64,000 nt of DNA from Iamia sp038233075 (GCA_038233075.1 JBBSMQ010000003.1:1-64000), one strand, 5' to 3'. Shown: positions 33,505 through 43,877, numbered from the stretch's first letter. The notes: generated by a model from the sequence alone, not told the origin. Translations and numbers: made by a program.

Positions 33505-34911
33505 GTGTCTCGACGCGGCGTCACCTACGGCCTGCTGCCGGTCGTCGCCCTGGCGGCCACGGTGGCGGTGGAAGCGGGCGAGCGTCAGTCCCTCGCCCAG
33601 GCGGTCGACGGCATCCAGAGCGAGTTCGGCATCTCCGACACCGCCATCGGGGCGCTGCCGGCGGCCATGATCGTCATCGGCGTGCTGGGCTCGCTGGTGA
33701 TCGGCGTCCTCGCCGACCGCAGTCGCCGGACCCGCCTGCTGGGCGGGGCCATGGCGGCCTGGACCGTGGGCATGGTGGCCAGCGCCGTCGCTCCCGGGTA
33801 CGGCGCGCTGCTGGCCGCCCGCCTGGCGGTGGGCGCGGTCGAGGGGAACGGACCGGCCGCGGTGTCGTTGCTGGGCGACTACTACCCGGTGCGACGGCGG
33901 GCCCGCATGTTCGGGCTGTACCAGTCCGGTGCGCTCCTCGGCACCATGGTCGGGCTCCTGGCGGGCGGGGTGGCGGTGTCGGTCGGCGGTTGGCGGTGGG
34001 CGTTCTGGCTCTGGGTGCCCCTCGGCGCCGTGGTCGCGCTGTGGGTGTGGCGGGTCGAGGAACCGATCCGCGGCGACCAGGACGGCGACCTCTCGGTCAC
34101 GAGCGGCGAGGCCGTCGGGCTGGCGTCGGTGGACGCGGCCGCGACCCTCGCCCTGCCCCCCGCATCCCGGGTCGGCACCCTCGACTACCGCGGGGCAAGC
34201 CTGCCCCAGGTGGTGCGGGAGCTGCTCCGCATCCCCACCATGTGGTTCGCCCTTGTCGCCCTGACGCTGTCCCAGTTCCTCCTCGTCGGCCTGCAGTTCT
34301 GGGGCGTCGAGTTCTTCAAGCGGGCCCACGGCCTCTCGGCCACCGGCGCCGCCGGCTTCACCGCCCTGTTCGGGCTCGGCGCCGCCGCGGGGGTGCTCCT
34401 CGGGGGCTTCGTGAGCGACCGCTTCCTCGAGCGCGGCGTCGTCAACGCCCGGATCCAGGTGGTGGCCCTCGCCTCCCTCGCGGCCCCACTGGCCCTGGTG
34501 CCCGCCTTCCTGATCCCCGAGATCTGGCTGACCACGCCCTTCTTCGTCATCGGGGGGCTGCTGCTCACCGTGCCCATCGCCCCCGGCGAGGCGGTGCTCA
34601 ACGACGTGGTCGCGGCCCCGCTGCGGGGGCGGGCCGCATCGGTCCGGGGCGTGCTGCGGAGCACCGCCGCCCTCAGCCCGGTGCTGATCGGCGTCCTCTC
34701 CGACGCCATCGGCCTGCGCCGCGCCCTGGCCGCCATCACACCCGTCTACGCCGTCGGCGGACTCCTCGTGCTGCTGGCCACCCGCACCTACCCGTCCGAC
34801 CTGGCCTTCGTCACCGCCGAGGCCGAACGGCTCCACCTCCGCGCCCCGGCACCGGCGGGCGACCCGGCCCCGCCTGACGCCACCGTCAGGTACGGCGAGG
34901 ATGAGAGGTAG
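33505..34911 (+). CDS. Major facilitator superfamily transporter
   Basis: A membrane carrier of 468 residues with 12 predicted helices. The loop 2-3 signature GVLADRSRRTRLLGG, AARLAVGAVEGNGPAAVSLL in helix 4 and SVGGWRWAFWLW are typical of MFS permeases; a charged loop (DGDLSVTSGEAVG) divides the halves. GTG 33505 is the only start before the first helix, although GGAGG is only one base upstream, which leaves initiation unclear. It sits between the ligase and the sulfatase, so uptake of the operon's substrate or export of a product are both possible. Confidence 0.82.
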   Translation: MSRRGVTYGLLPVVALAATVAVEAGERQSLAQAVDGIQSEFGISDTAIGALPAAMIVIGVLGSLVIGVLADRSRRTRLLGGAMAAWTVGMVASAVAPGYGALLAARLAVGAVEGNGPAAVSLLGDYYPVRRRARMFGLYQSGALLGTMVGLLAGGVAVSVGGWRWAFWLWVPLGAVVALWVWRVEEPIRGDQDGDLSVTSGEAVGLASVDAAATLALPPASRVGTLDYRGASLPQVVRELLRIPTMWFALVALTLSQFLLVGLQFWGVEFFKRAHGLSATGAAGFTALFGLGAAAGVLLGGFVSDRFLERGVVNARIQVVALASLAAPLALVPAFLIPEIWLTTPFFVIGGLLLTVPIAPGEAVLNDVVAAPLRGRAASVRGVLRSTAALSPVLIGVLSDAIGLRRALAAITPVYAVGGLLVLLATRTYPSDLAFVTAEAERLHLRAPAPAGDPAPPDATVRYGEDER

Positions 34912-34940
34912 GGTCACCGCCAGCCGGACCGGGAGGACCG

Positions 34941-37226
34941 ATGGAGCCACACGAGTTCGCCGGGACGCTCGCGTCCTACCACTGGGGCGCCGAGCCGCAC
35001 TGGCCCTCCGAGCCCCGGGCCCCGGAGGGGGCGCCCAACGTGGTCATCGTCCTGCTCGACGACGTCGGCTTCGCCCAGATCGGCTGCTACGGCTCCGACA
35101 TCGCCACCCCCCACCTCGATCGCCTGGCGACCGGCGGCCTTCGCTACACCAACTTCCACACCACCGCCCTGTGCTCACCGACGCGGGCCTGCGTGCTCAC
35201 CGGACGCAACCACCACACGGCCGGCATGGGCCGCATCATCCAGCTGGCGACCGGGTTCCCCGGCTACGACGCTCGCATCCCTCGCTCGGTCGGCTTCCTG
35301 CCCGAGATGCTCACGCCCCACGGCTACGCCGCCTACGCGGTGGGCAAGTGGCACCTGACCCCCGAGGACGAGACCCACCTCGGTGCTCGCCGCGACCGGT
35401 GGCCGCTGGGCCGCGGCTTCGAGCGCTTCTACGGCTTCTTCGACGGCGAGGCCCACCAGAACGCTCCCGCCCTCGTCCATGACAACCACCAGGTCGACCA
35501 GCCCCGCTCGGTCGAGGACGGCTACCACCTCACCGAGGACATCGTCGACCGGGCCATCGAGCACACCGTCGACCTGCGCCACGTCGACCCCGACAAGCCG
35601 TTCTTCCTCTACCTCGCCACCGGCGCCTGCCACTCGCCGCACCAGGCGCCGGCGGAGTGGATCGAGCGCTACCGGGGGGCCTTCGACGGCGGCTGGGACG
35701 AGTGGCGGGACCGGGCCCTGGCCCGCCAGGTGGAGATGGGCCTGCTGCCCGAGGGCACCCGCCTCTCCCCCCGCCCCGACTGGGTCCCGGCGTGGGACTC
35801 GCTCTCGGCGCGCACCCGGGCGGTCTACGCCCGCTACATGGAGGCCTTCGCCGGCTTCCTCTCCCACACCGACCACCACCTCGGTCGCCTGATCCACCAC
35901 CTCGAGGCCACCGGCGAGCTGGACACCACCCTGCTCATGGTCCTGTCCGACAACGGGGCCAGCTCCGAGGGCGGGCCCGTCGGGTCGCTCAACGACGTGC
36001 GGACCTGGAACGCGGTGGCCCAGTCGGTCGACGAGGCGTGGGCGCGCGTGGACGAGATCGGCGGGCCCCGCATCCACAACAACTACCCGTGGGGCTGGAC
36101 CGTGGCCGGCAACACGCCGTTCAAGCGCTGGAAGCGCGAGGTCCACGAGGGCGGGGTGGCGGACCCCCTCATCGTCCACTGGCCGGATCGGGTGGGCGCC
36201 GACGGGACCGCCGGGCCGGGGTTGCGCCCCCAGTACGTCCACGCCATCGACCTCGTCCCCACCATCCTCGACGCCGTCGGGATCGACGCGCCGACCGAGG
36301 TCCGAGGGGTCGCCCAGCGACCGATCGAGGGCACCAGCTTCATCGAGACCCTCGACCGGGCCGACGCCCCCGACCGCCACCGCACCCAGTACTACGAGAT
36401 GTTCGGGTGCCGGGCCCTCTACCACGAGGGCTGGAAGGCGGTGACCTACCACCCGATCCAGGACGACGAGCCCGGGCTGGACCGGTCACCCTGGGAGCTC
36501 TACGACGTGGTCGCCGATCCCTCCGAGTGCGACGACCGGGCCGAGGCCGAGCCCGAGCGGCTGGCCGCCATGATCGATCGGTGGTGGGCCGAGGCCGGCC
36601 GCCACCAGGTCCTGCCCCTCGACAACCGACCCTTCTCCGAGATGGTCCTGGAGCGCCCCGAGACCATTCGGCCCCGGTCGCGCTACGCGTACCAGCCCCA
36701 CACCGCCATGATCCCCGAGGCGGTGGCGGTGAACGTGAAGAACCGCCCCCATGTGGTGCGGACGACCGTCGAGGTCCCCGAGACGGGAGCGAGGGGCGTG
36801 ATCATCGCCCAGGGCTCGGTGCTGGGCGGCTGGATGCTCTACCTCACCGATGACGGGCGCCCCCGGTACATGCACAACCTGTGCGGGCGCGACCAGACCT
36901 TGGTCGGCAGCGACGGTCCGCTGGCGCACGGACGCCACGACATCGAGCTGCGCTACGGCAGAGATCCATCGGCCCCCCAGCGAGCCGACCTGCTGGTGGA
37001 CGGCGACCTCGTCGCCGCGGCCGAGATCCCGACCTTCACCTGGAACCGCTTCTCCCTCACCGGCGCCGGGCTGTGCTGCGGATGGGCCATGGCCCCCGCC
37101 GTGTCCGACGAGGTGGTGGCCCCCGCCCGCTTCGTCGGCCGCCTCGGCCCCGTCGTCATCGAGGTCGAGGGCGCCCCCGTCGTCGACCCCCTCGCCGAGG
37201 CCCACGACGCCATCGCCAGCCAGTAG
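34941..37226 (+). CDS. Type I sulfatase (arylsulfatase family)
   Basis: 761 residues. The metal site is in VLLDDVGFAQIG (D40/D41) and the formylglycine motif is CSPTRACVLTGR with C78, so an FGE-type maturase must convert C78; none is in this window. KWHLTP and LMVLSDNGASSEGG supply further metal/sulfate ligands, and a C-terminal domain of about 180 residues follows LYDVVADPSE. No signal peptide is seen, so it is probably cytoplasmic. GGGAGG precedes ATG 34941. Placement at the end of the ligase/MFS operon suggests that the imported substrate is a sulfate ester. Confidence 0.88.
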   Translation: MEPHEFAGTLASYHWGAEPHWPSEPRAPEGAPNVVIVLLDDVGFAQIGCYGSDIATPHLDRLATGGLRYTNFHTTALCSPTRACVLTGRNHHTAGMGRIIQLATGFPGYDARIPRSVGFLPEMLTPHGYAAYAVGKWHLTPEDETHLGARRDRWPLGRGFERFYGFFDGEAHQNAPALVHDNHQVDQPRSVEDGYHLTEDIVDRAIEHTVDLRHVDPDKPFFLYLATGACHSPHQAPAEWIERYRGAFDGGWDEWRDRALARQVEMGLLPEGTRLSPRPDWVPAWDSLSARTRAVYARYMEAFAGFLSHTDHHLGRLIHHLEATGELDTTLLMVLSDNGASSEGGPVGSLNDVRTWNAVAQSVDEAWARVDEIGGPRIHNNYPWGWTVAGNTPFKRWKREVHEGGVADPLIVHWPDRVGADGTAGPGLRPQYVHAIDLVPTILDAVGIDAPTEVRGVAQRPIEGTSFIETLDRADAPDRHRTQYYEMFGCRALYHEGWKAVTYHPIQDDEPGLDRSPWELYDVVADPSECDDRAEAEPERLAAMIDRWWAEAGRHQVLPLDNRPFSEMVLERPETIRPRSRYAYQPHTAMIPEAVAVNVKNRPHVVRTTVEVPETGARGVIIAQGSVLGGWMLYLTDDGRPRYMHNLCGRDQTLVGSDGPLAHGRHDIELRYGRDPSAPQRADLLVDGDLVAAAEIPTFTWNRFSLTGAGLCCGWAMAPAVSDEVVAPARFVGRLGPVVIEVEGAPVVDPLAEAHDAIASQ

Positions 37227-37244
37227 CCCCAACCCCCGGAGCGG

Positions 37245-38573
37245 TCAACTGGCGGCGGTGAGGGTGCGGAAGCGGGCGTAGCGCTCGGCGACCGGGGCGG
37301 CCCAGCCCGGGTCGGGCTCGAAGCGCCGGCCGCGGCGAGCCCAGCGGGCCGCATCAGTGGCCGTGGCCTCCACCCCCGCCGCCACCCGGGCCAGGAAGGC
37401 GGCCCCGAGGGCGGCACCCTCAGGCACCGCCACCGCCTCGACAGGGAGCCGGGTGGCGTCGGCCAGGGCCTGCATCCAGGCGTCGACCCGGGAACCACCT
37501 CCGGTGGCCACGATCCGCCGGGCGTCGACGCCGGCCCGGTCGAGGTGGTGGCGCACGACGAACCCGGAGGACTCGTAGGCGGCGCGCAGCACGGCCTCGG
37601 GGCCGTGGGTGAGGTCGAGGTCGTGGAGCCCGGCCCGGCGGTCGGGGTCGTGCAGCGGGGTGCGCTCGCCCCTCACGTAGGGAGTCCACACCGGGACCCG
37701 CGCCGGATCGGAGACCGGTTGCTCGCCCGGTCCGGCCAGGCGACGAGCCCAGTCGAGGAACAGACCGCCGGCGTTGCTCGGGCCGCCGATCAAGGTCTTC
37801 CCCGCCACGCTGTGGGGCACGGTCCAGAGTCCGTCCACCTCGCGCCACTCGGGGATCACCGCCCAGGTGATGAGGGTGGCGCCGCAGATCACCAGCACGT
37901 CCCCGTCCCCGTCGGCGCCGGCGACCAGCTGCTCGGCGAAGGCATCGATGGTGCCGCCGGCGAGGAGCGCGCCGGGCGCGATGTCGGTGAGGCGCCCGGC
38001 CGGCTGGTCGCCGGGCACGATGCCGGGCAGCTGATCCACGGTCGCGCCGGCACCGGCCGCCACGTCGGGATCCCAGCGCTGGTAGTCGAAGAGCGGCACC
38101 GCGGTCATGGCCGTGATGGTGTCGATCACCGCCTCACCGCCGAGGGCGTGGTTGGCCACCGCCTGGGCCGGCCAGTAGCCGGCGGCGTCGGGCGCCTCGG
38201 CCGCGCACCACCGGAGGAAGGCGACCAGCTCGCCGCTCTGGGCCGGATCGACCCCGGCGGGGACATCCGCTCGGGTGTCGCCGTAGAGCAGGCCTGGTGT
38301 CAGCGCCCGCCCCTGGCCATCGACTGCGCCCAGCGACGGGACCATGCCCGCCACCGCCACCGCCACGACCTCCTGGCCCGTCGCCACCTCGCCCAGCGCC
38401 TGGCGCACGCCGGCCCGCCACGCCTGATCGGGCCGGTGCTCCAGCCGGCCCGGCGCGCCGACCACCAGGTCGTGGGGCACCCGGGACCGGGCCAGCACCC
38501 GGCCGCTGCCGTCGGCGGCCACCGCCTTGACCGACGTGGTGCCGATGTCGACGCCCACCGTCACCTCGGTCAT
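37245..38573 (-). CDS. FGGY-family carbohydrate kinase
   Basis: 442 residues of the FGGY kinase fold: phosphate-1 motif GVDIGTTSVKAVAADGSGR at the start, RRIVATGGGSRVDAWMQALA (FGGY_C nucleotide site) and LPVEAVAVPEGAALGAAFLA. It phosphorylates a sugar or polyol; xylulokinase-like enzymes are closest by motif, but the substrate is open. ATG 38573 starts exactly at the fold, and the longer frame from 38711 overlaps the divergent gene's control region. It diverges from the hydroxyacid dehydrogenase/aldolase pair, which would act on its product or precursor. Confidence 0.83.
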   Translation of the reverse strand: MTEVTVGVDIGTTSVKAVAADGSGRVLARSRVPHDLVVGAPGRLEHRPDQAWRAGVRQALGEVATGQEVVAVAVAGMVPSLGAVDGQGRALTPGLLYGDTRADVPAGVDPAQSGELVAFLRWCAAEAPDAAGYWPAQAVANHALGGEAVIDTITAMTAVPLFDYQRWDPDVAAGAGATVDQLPGIVPGDQPAGRLTDIAPGALLAGGTIDAFAEQLVAGADGDGDVLVICGATLITWAVIPEWREVDGLWTVPHSVAGKTLIGGPSNAGGLFLDWARRLAGPGEQPVSDPARVPVWTPYVRGERTPLHDPDRRAGLHDLDLTHGPEAVLRAAYESSGFVVRHHLDRAGVDARRIVATGGGSRVDAWMQALADATRLPVEAVAVPEGAALGAAFLARVAAGVEATATDAARWARRGRRFEPDPGWAAPVAERYARFRTLTAAS

Positions 38574-38656
38574 GGCTGCTCTCGACAGGGCGATCGGGGC
38601 GGGATCCAGGCCCGGGCGGGTCGCACCGGCTGAGTATGACACGAGGGTCAGATCAG

Positions 38657-38662
38657 TAGGAT
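38657..38662 (+). promoter_or_regulatory. -10 box of a leaderless promoter (gene at 38671)
   Basis: TAGGAT lies 8 bases before the GTG start, with a weak -35 (TATGAC, 38635-38640) 16 bases upstream. The message would begin at the start codon; no ribosome site is present, which fits leaderless initiation. Confidence 0.45.
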
Positions 38663-38670
38663 CGGCACGC

Positions 38671-39663
38671 GTGTCCCCTGTTCCCGCTGATCGACCGGTC
38701 GCCCTGGTCACCGCCCCGTTTCGCGGCCCCGGGGTCGACGAGCTGGCCGCCGTCGCCGACCTGGTGATCGACCCCTGGATCGACCACCAGCCCCTGCGTC
38801 TCTACGACGGGGAGGGGCTGGCCCGTCGCATCGAGTCCGAGGGGGCCACCATCGTGATCTGCGAGGGCGATGTGGTGGGCGGCCCCGTGCTCGACCTGCC
38901 TCTGGTGGCCATCGGGTCGGCCCGCGGCGACCCCACCAACGTCGACGTCGCCGGTGCCACCGCGGCCGGCATCCCGGTGCTCCACGCGCCGGGCCGCAAC
39001 GCCGATGGGGTGGCCGAGATCACCGTCGGCCTGCTGCTGGCGGTGACCCGCCACCTCATCCGCGCCGACCGCGACGTGCGCGCCGGCGAGGTCTACCGCG
39101 ACGGCTCCATCCCCTACCAGCGCTTCCGGGCCTGGCAGCTGGCCGGACGCACCGTCGGGCTGGTCGGGCTGGGAGCGGTGGGTCGGGCCACCCGATGGCG
39201 CCTCGAGGGGCTGGGCATGCGGGTGATCAGCGCCGATCCCTTCGCCCCGGACGCCACCCACGCCCTCGATGACCTGCTGGCCGAGGCCGATGTGATCTCG
39301 ATGCACGCCGCCGTCACCCCCGACACCGCCGGGATGATCGACACCGAGACCATCGATCGGATGCGCCCCGGTGCCGTGTACCTGAACACCGCTCGCGCCG
39401 CGCTGCACAACCTCGACGCGCTGGCGGATGCCCTGGCCGCGGGCCACCTGGCCGGGGCCGGCCTCGACCACTTCGCGGGCGAGGTGCTCGACCCCGACCA
39501 CCCCATCGCCTCCCTGCCCAACGTGGTGCTGGCTCCTCACATCGGGGGCGCCACCTACGACACCGAGGCCAACCACACGGCCCTGCTCGCCGCCGACCTG
39601 GTGCGGCTCCTCGCCGGCGAGCGACCGCTCCACATCGCCAACCCCGAGGTGCTGAAGCAGTGA
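38671..39663 (+). CDS. D-2-hydroxyacid dehydrogenase family protein
   Basis: 330 residues of the 2-Hacid_dh family (phosphoglycerate/glyoxylate-reductase type). The NAD motif is VGLVGLGAVGRATRW, the catalytic Arg is in VYLNTARAALHN and the catalytic His in VLAPHIGGATYD. It reduces a 2-oxo acid or oxidises a 2-hydroxy acid. The GTG start has no ribosome site but has TAGGAT at leaderless distance. Its stop overlaps the aldolase start (GTGA). With that aldolase and the divergent FGGY kinase it fits a sugar-acid pathway. Confidence 0.82.
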   Translation: MSPVPADRPVALVTAPFRGPGVDELAAVADLVIDPWIDHQPLRLYDGEGLARRIESEGATIVICEGDVVGGPVLDLPLVAIGSARGDPTNVDVAGATAAGIPVLHAPGRNADGVAEITVGLLLAVTRHLIRADRDVRAGEVYRDGSIPYQRFRAWQLAGRTVGLVGLGAVGRATRWRLEGLGMRVISADPFAPDATHALDDLLAEADVISMHAAVTPDTAGMIDTETIDRMRPGAVYLNTARAALHNLDALADALAAGHLAGAGLDHFAGEVLDPDHPIASLPNVVLAPHIGGATYDTEANHTALLAADLVRLLAGERPLHIANPEVLKQ

Positions 39664-40334
39664 GTGAGCGCAGCGAACGAACCCGACCGGACACCGACGA
39701 GGTGCGCGCCTCGGTGTTGGCCGCGGCCAAGGACATCGCCCGACGGGGACTGGTCGAGGGCACGTCGGGCAACGTGTCGGGTCGGCTCGACGACGGGCGG
39801 GTGTGCATGACCCCCTCGTCGCTGGCCTACGACGCCATGACCCTGGACGACCTGGTCGTCGTCGACCTCGACGGCGAGGTCCTGGAGGGCGAGCGCGGGC
39901 CCACCACCGAGAAGGCCCTGCACCTCGCGTGCTATCGCTCCTACCCCGAGATCGGCGGCGTGATCCACTCCCACCCCGTCTACGCCACCATGTTCGCGGT
40001 GGCCCGCCAGCCTGTCCCCGCCGCCATAGAGGAGGTCACCGTCTACATCGGCGGCGACATCGAGGTCTGCGAGTACACCACCACCGGCACCGACGAGCTC
40101 GGTGAGGTGGTGGCCGCGGGGCTGGCCGACCGGGCCGCGACCCTCCTGGCCAACCACGGCATGGTCACCGTCGGCTCCACCGTGGAGAAGGCGCTGCACG
40201 CCGCCGCGGTGGTCGAGCGCACCGCCCAGATCGTCTGGGGCGCTCGCCTGCTGGGCCCGGCCCACCCCCTGCCCGACAAGGTGAACGACGACTTCGCCGG
40301 CGTCTACCGCTTCGTCCGCGAGAACGGCCTCTGA
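39660..40334 (+). CDS. Class II aldolase/epimerase (L-fuculose-phosphate-aldolase-like)
   Basis: A 224-residue zinc aldolase. E84, H103, H105 (VIHSHP) and H166 (LANHG) reproduce the spacing of E. coli FucA (E73, H92, H94, H155) exactly, so metal binding and catalytic base look intact. The reaction would split a 1-phospho-sugar into DHAP and an aldehyde, or epimerise a ribulose-5-phosphate. The N-terminus MSERSERTR is written by a repeat shared with the gene at 59013 and is probably not part of the fold. Translation is coupled to the upstream dehydrogenase by a 4-base overlap. Confidence 0.86.
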   Translation: MSERSERTRPDTDEVRASVLAAAKDIARRGLVEGTSGNVSGRLDDGRVCMTPSSLAYDAMTLDDLVVVDLDGEVLEGERGPTTEKALHLACYRSYPEIGGVIHSHPVYATMFAVARQPVPAAIEEVTVYIGGDIEVCEYTTTGTDELGEVVAAGLADRAATLLANHGMVTVGSTVEKALHAAAVVERTAQIVWGARLLGPAHPLPDKVNDDFAGVYRFVRENGL

Positions 40335-40339
40335 CGACC

Positions 40340-41109
<770 letters not shown>

Positions 41110-41113
<4 letters not shown>

Positions 41114-41880
41114 GACGGCTCCGCCCGGGAGTCGCCCAGGTAGGCGGCGCGGACCTCGTCGCGCGCCAGCACCTCGTCGGTCGGGCCGGCGGCGATGCTG
41201 CGACCGAAGTCGAGGACGTGGCAGCGCTCGGTGAACTGTGCGACCAGGTCGATGTCGTGCTCGACGAGGAGGACGGCGAAGCCGGCGGTGGCCTGCACGG
41301 ACCGAAGGGTGGTGGCCAGGCCGTCGGTCTCTCGCTGGTCGAGGCCGGAGGAGGGCTCGTCGAGCAGGAGGAGGCGTGGCCCCGTCGCCAAGGCCCGGGC
41401 GACCTCGACCAGGCGGGCCTGGCCCAGGCTGAGCGTCTCGACCGGCTCGTCGGCCAGGGCCTCCAGCCCGAGCAGGCCCAGCAGCTCGTCGCCTCGCTCG
41501 CTCTCCGCTCGCGTGGGCGGACCGCCGCCCCATAGGTCGCGCACCACTAGCCACGACCCCCGTCGCATCCGATCGGCCACCAACAGGTGCTGGCGGACGG
41601 TCATCTCCGCGAACAGCCCGACCCGCTGGAACGTCCGGCCCATGCCGGCCCGGGCCCGTCGGTGGGCCGGCATGCCGCCCAGGTCCCGGCCGGCGAAGGA
41701 GATCCGTCCCCCGCCGATGGGGGTCGCGCCTGTGATGCAGTCGAAGAGGGTGGTCTTGCCGGCACCGTTGGGTCCGATGAGCCCGACCCGCTCGCCTTCG
41801 GCCACGGTGAGCTCGACACCGTCGAGGGCACGGATGCCGTCGAAGGTCTTGGTGACCTCTGAGACCTCCAGCAGCGTCAC
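41110..41880 (-). CDS. livG: Branched-chain amino-acid-type ABC transporter, ATP-binding protein LivG
   Basis: 256 residues: Walker A GPNGAGKTT, the LivG-type GRTFQRVGLF, Walker B LLLLDEPSSGL and switch LLVEHDID. The signature before Walker B reads LSLGQARL, in which the usual second Gly is Leu, a mild deviation. GTG 41880 overlaps the permease stop and its own stop overlaps the livF start, so the permease, LivG and LivF are translated as a coupled set. Confidence 0.9.
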
Positions 41881-43877
41881 ACCGAGATGTCCTCGCCGAC
41901 GGGCGCGGGAGCGGCCGGTGCCGGGTGGGTGCGGATCCGTCCCAGTGCGGTCGTCAGCCCCTGCTCGGCCCGGCGGGCCAGGTAGGCCGCGATGCCCTCC
42001 GGGTGACGGGCGTAGGTGATGGCGGCCAGGCCGAACACGACCGACATCCAGGGACTGGTGCCTCCGCCGGAGCCGGAGCCGAGCTCGGGGAGGATGCGCA
42101 GGGCGGCGGCCGCGAGGAGGGCGCCCACCATGGTGCGACAGCTGAGGGCGACGACGATGAGGAGCCAGAACAGCCCGACGAAGGGGCTGTAGCTGACCTC
42201 GTAGGCCACCGACCCCTGCCGCATGGCCAACAGGGCACCGCCGAGGCCGGCCACCCCCGCCGACAGCCCGAAGGCCAGGACACGAGCACGCCACGGCACG
42301 ATGCCCACCGACTGGGCCGCCCTCTCGTCGGAGCGCAGAGCCCGCAGCACCTGCCCGGTGGTGCCGCGCGCCAGGCGGGTGACGACGAACGCGACCAGAG
42401 CGAGGATCAACGCGCACATCACGAAGTAGGCCCGATCATCGGCGAAGTCGATCGGGCCCAGGAACGGGCGGGGGACCTCGGTGCGCTCCAGGGTGGTGCC
42501 CCCGACGATGTCCAGCTTGGCCAGCACCGCGTCGTAGAACAGGGCGAAGGCCAGGGTGGAGAGCGCCAGCCAGACCCCACCGAGACGCAGCACCGGCAGG
42601 GCCAGCAGCATCCCGACCGCGGCGGCGAGGAGGGCCCCCACGACCATGCCGGCCATGACCGAGAGGTCGAAGCGGGCCGCCAGCCGCATGACGGTGAAGG
42701 CACCGATGGACGCGAAGGCGGCCTGGGCGAGGGAGATCTGCCCTCCGAGGCCGGTGAAGATGGTGATCGACGACAGGATCACCGAGAAGATGACCGCCTC
42801 GGTCATGATCAACAACCAGAGGTCATCGGCCCCGAAGAACGTCCAGACCGCGGCGGCGGCCAGGACGGCCACCCCGATCAGCCGGAACCCGAGCACCACC
42901 CTCGGATCGCGTCCGGTGACGACGCTGGTCGGGGGCGGGGGGTCGACACCTGCGAGGGGGTCGTCGTGCTCGCCGGCGGACCGCAGGGACGGGACGAGGA
43001 CGACGGCGCCGAAGAGCACGATGAACGGGAGCGACGGCCCCAGCTGGCGGGCCAGGAGGGTCGACGGGTCGAGGAAGGTGGCCAGGAGGGTGGTGAGGAT
43101 GCCGAGACCGAGGGCACCCACCAGCGCCCACGGGATGCTGACCAGGCGGCCGATCGCGGCGGCGGCGATGGCCACCACCACGAGCTGGAAGAACGACCGC
43201 GGCTCGATGGCCACGAAACCCGGGGCCAGGAGGACGCCGGCCAGGCCGGCGAAGAGGCTGGAGAGCATCCAGGCCACCGCCGAGACCCGATCGGCGTCGA
43301 CGCCCCGCTGCTCGGTCATGCGGGGGCTCTCGACCACGGCGCGCATGCGCAGCCCGAGGGTCGTGGCGCGCAGCATGAACCCGAGGGCCAGCGCGCCACC
43401 GACGGCCACGGCCAGCTGCACCAGCTCGTCGCGGGTGATCGGGTAGCGATCGAAGAGGCGATAGGTGGTGCGCCCGTCGGGGACGATGCCGACGGCCCCG
43501 AAGGTGCTTTCGCGCCCGAAGTCGGTGAGGAGGTCGAACGCCTCGGGCACGGCGATGAGCAGGCCCAGCGACGCCACCAGCTTGGCCAGGGGGCTGGCCC
43601 CCCGCAGGTGGCGGAACACCAGCAGCTCCAGCAGCAGGCCCAGGAGGGGGGCCAGCACCCCGACGGCCAGGAGGAGGGCGAGCCAGATGGGGAGCTCGCG
43701 ACGGATGTGCAGCTCGTAGTACGCGGCGGCCGACACGAAGGCCTGGGCGCCGAAGGCCAGGTTGAACACGCCCGAGGTCTTGTAGGCCAGCACGAAGCCC
43801 ACCGCGATCAGGGCGAAGACGGCGCCCACGGGGACGCCTTGCAGGACTGCCTGGATGGCCTGCTCGACGGTGCTCAC
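41877..43877 (-). CDS. Fused LivH-LivM ABC permease
   Basis: 666 residues joining both membrane subunits of a Liv-type importer. Residues about 1-300 are LivH-like (VFALIAVGFVLAYKTSGVFN, LAFGAQAFVSAAAYY). A cytosolic linker (AGEHDDPLAGVDPPPPTSVV) leads to a LivM-like half (TIFTGLGGQISLAQAAFASI and RALRSDERAAQSVGI). In most bacteria these are separate genes of about 300 residues each. About 18-20 hydrophobic segments are visible. The gene follows the binding-protein gene by 44 bases and overlaps livG by 4. Confidence 0.87.
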   Translation of the reverse strand: MSTVEQAIQAVLQGVPVGAVFALIAVGFVLAYKTSGVFNLAFGAQAFVSAAAYYELHIRRELPIWLALLLAVGVLAPLLGLLLELLVFRHLRGASPLAKLVASLGLLIAVPEAFDLLTDFGRESTFGAVGIVPDGRTTYRLFDRYPITRDELVQLAVAVGGALALGFMLRATTLGLRMRAVVESPRMTEQRGVDADRVSAVAWMLSSLFAGLAGVLLAPGFVAIEPRSFFQLVVVAIAAAAIGRLVSIPWALVGALGLGILTTLLATFLDPSTLLARQLGPSLPFIVLFGAVVLVPSLRSAGEHDDPLAGVDPPPPTSVVTGRDPRVVLGFRLIGVAVLAAAAVWTFFGADDLWLLIMTEAVIFSVILSSITIFTGLGGQISLAQAAFASIGAFTVMRLAARFDLSVMAGMVVGALLAAAVGMLLALPVLRLGGVWLALSTLAFALFYDAVLAKLDIVGGTTLERTEVPRPFLGPIDFADDRAYFVMCALILALVAFVVTRLARGTTGQVLRALRSDERAAQSVGIVPWRARVLAFGLSAGVAGLGGALLAMRQGSVAYEVSYSPFVGLFWLLIVVALSCRTMVGALLAAAALRILPELGSGSGGGTSPWMSVVFGLAAITYARHPEGIAAYLARRAEQGLTTALGRIRTHPAPAAPAPVGEDISV

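Noticed and set aside
30654..33524. Minus-strand open frame of 956 codons
   Set aside because: Antisense to the thiolase-like and ligase genes, which carry clear motifs; the antisense translation is Gly/Val/Arg/His-rich and matches nothing.
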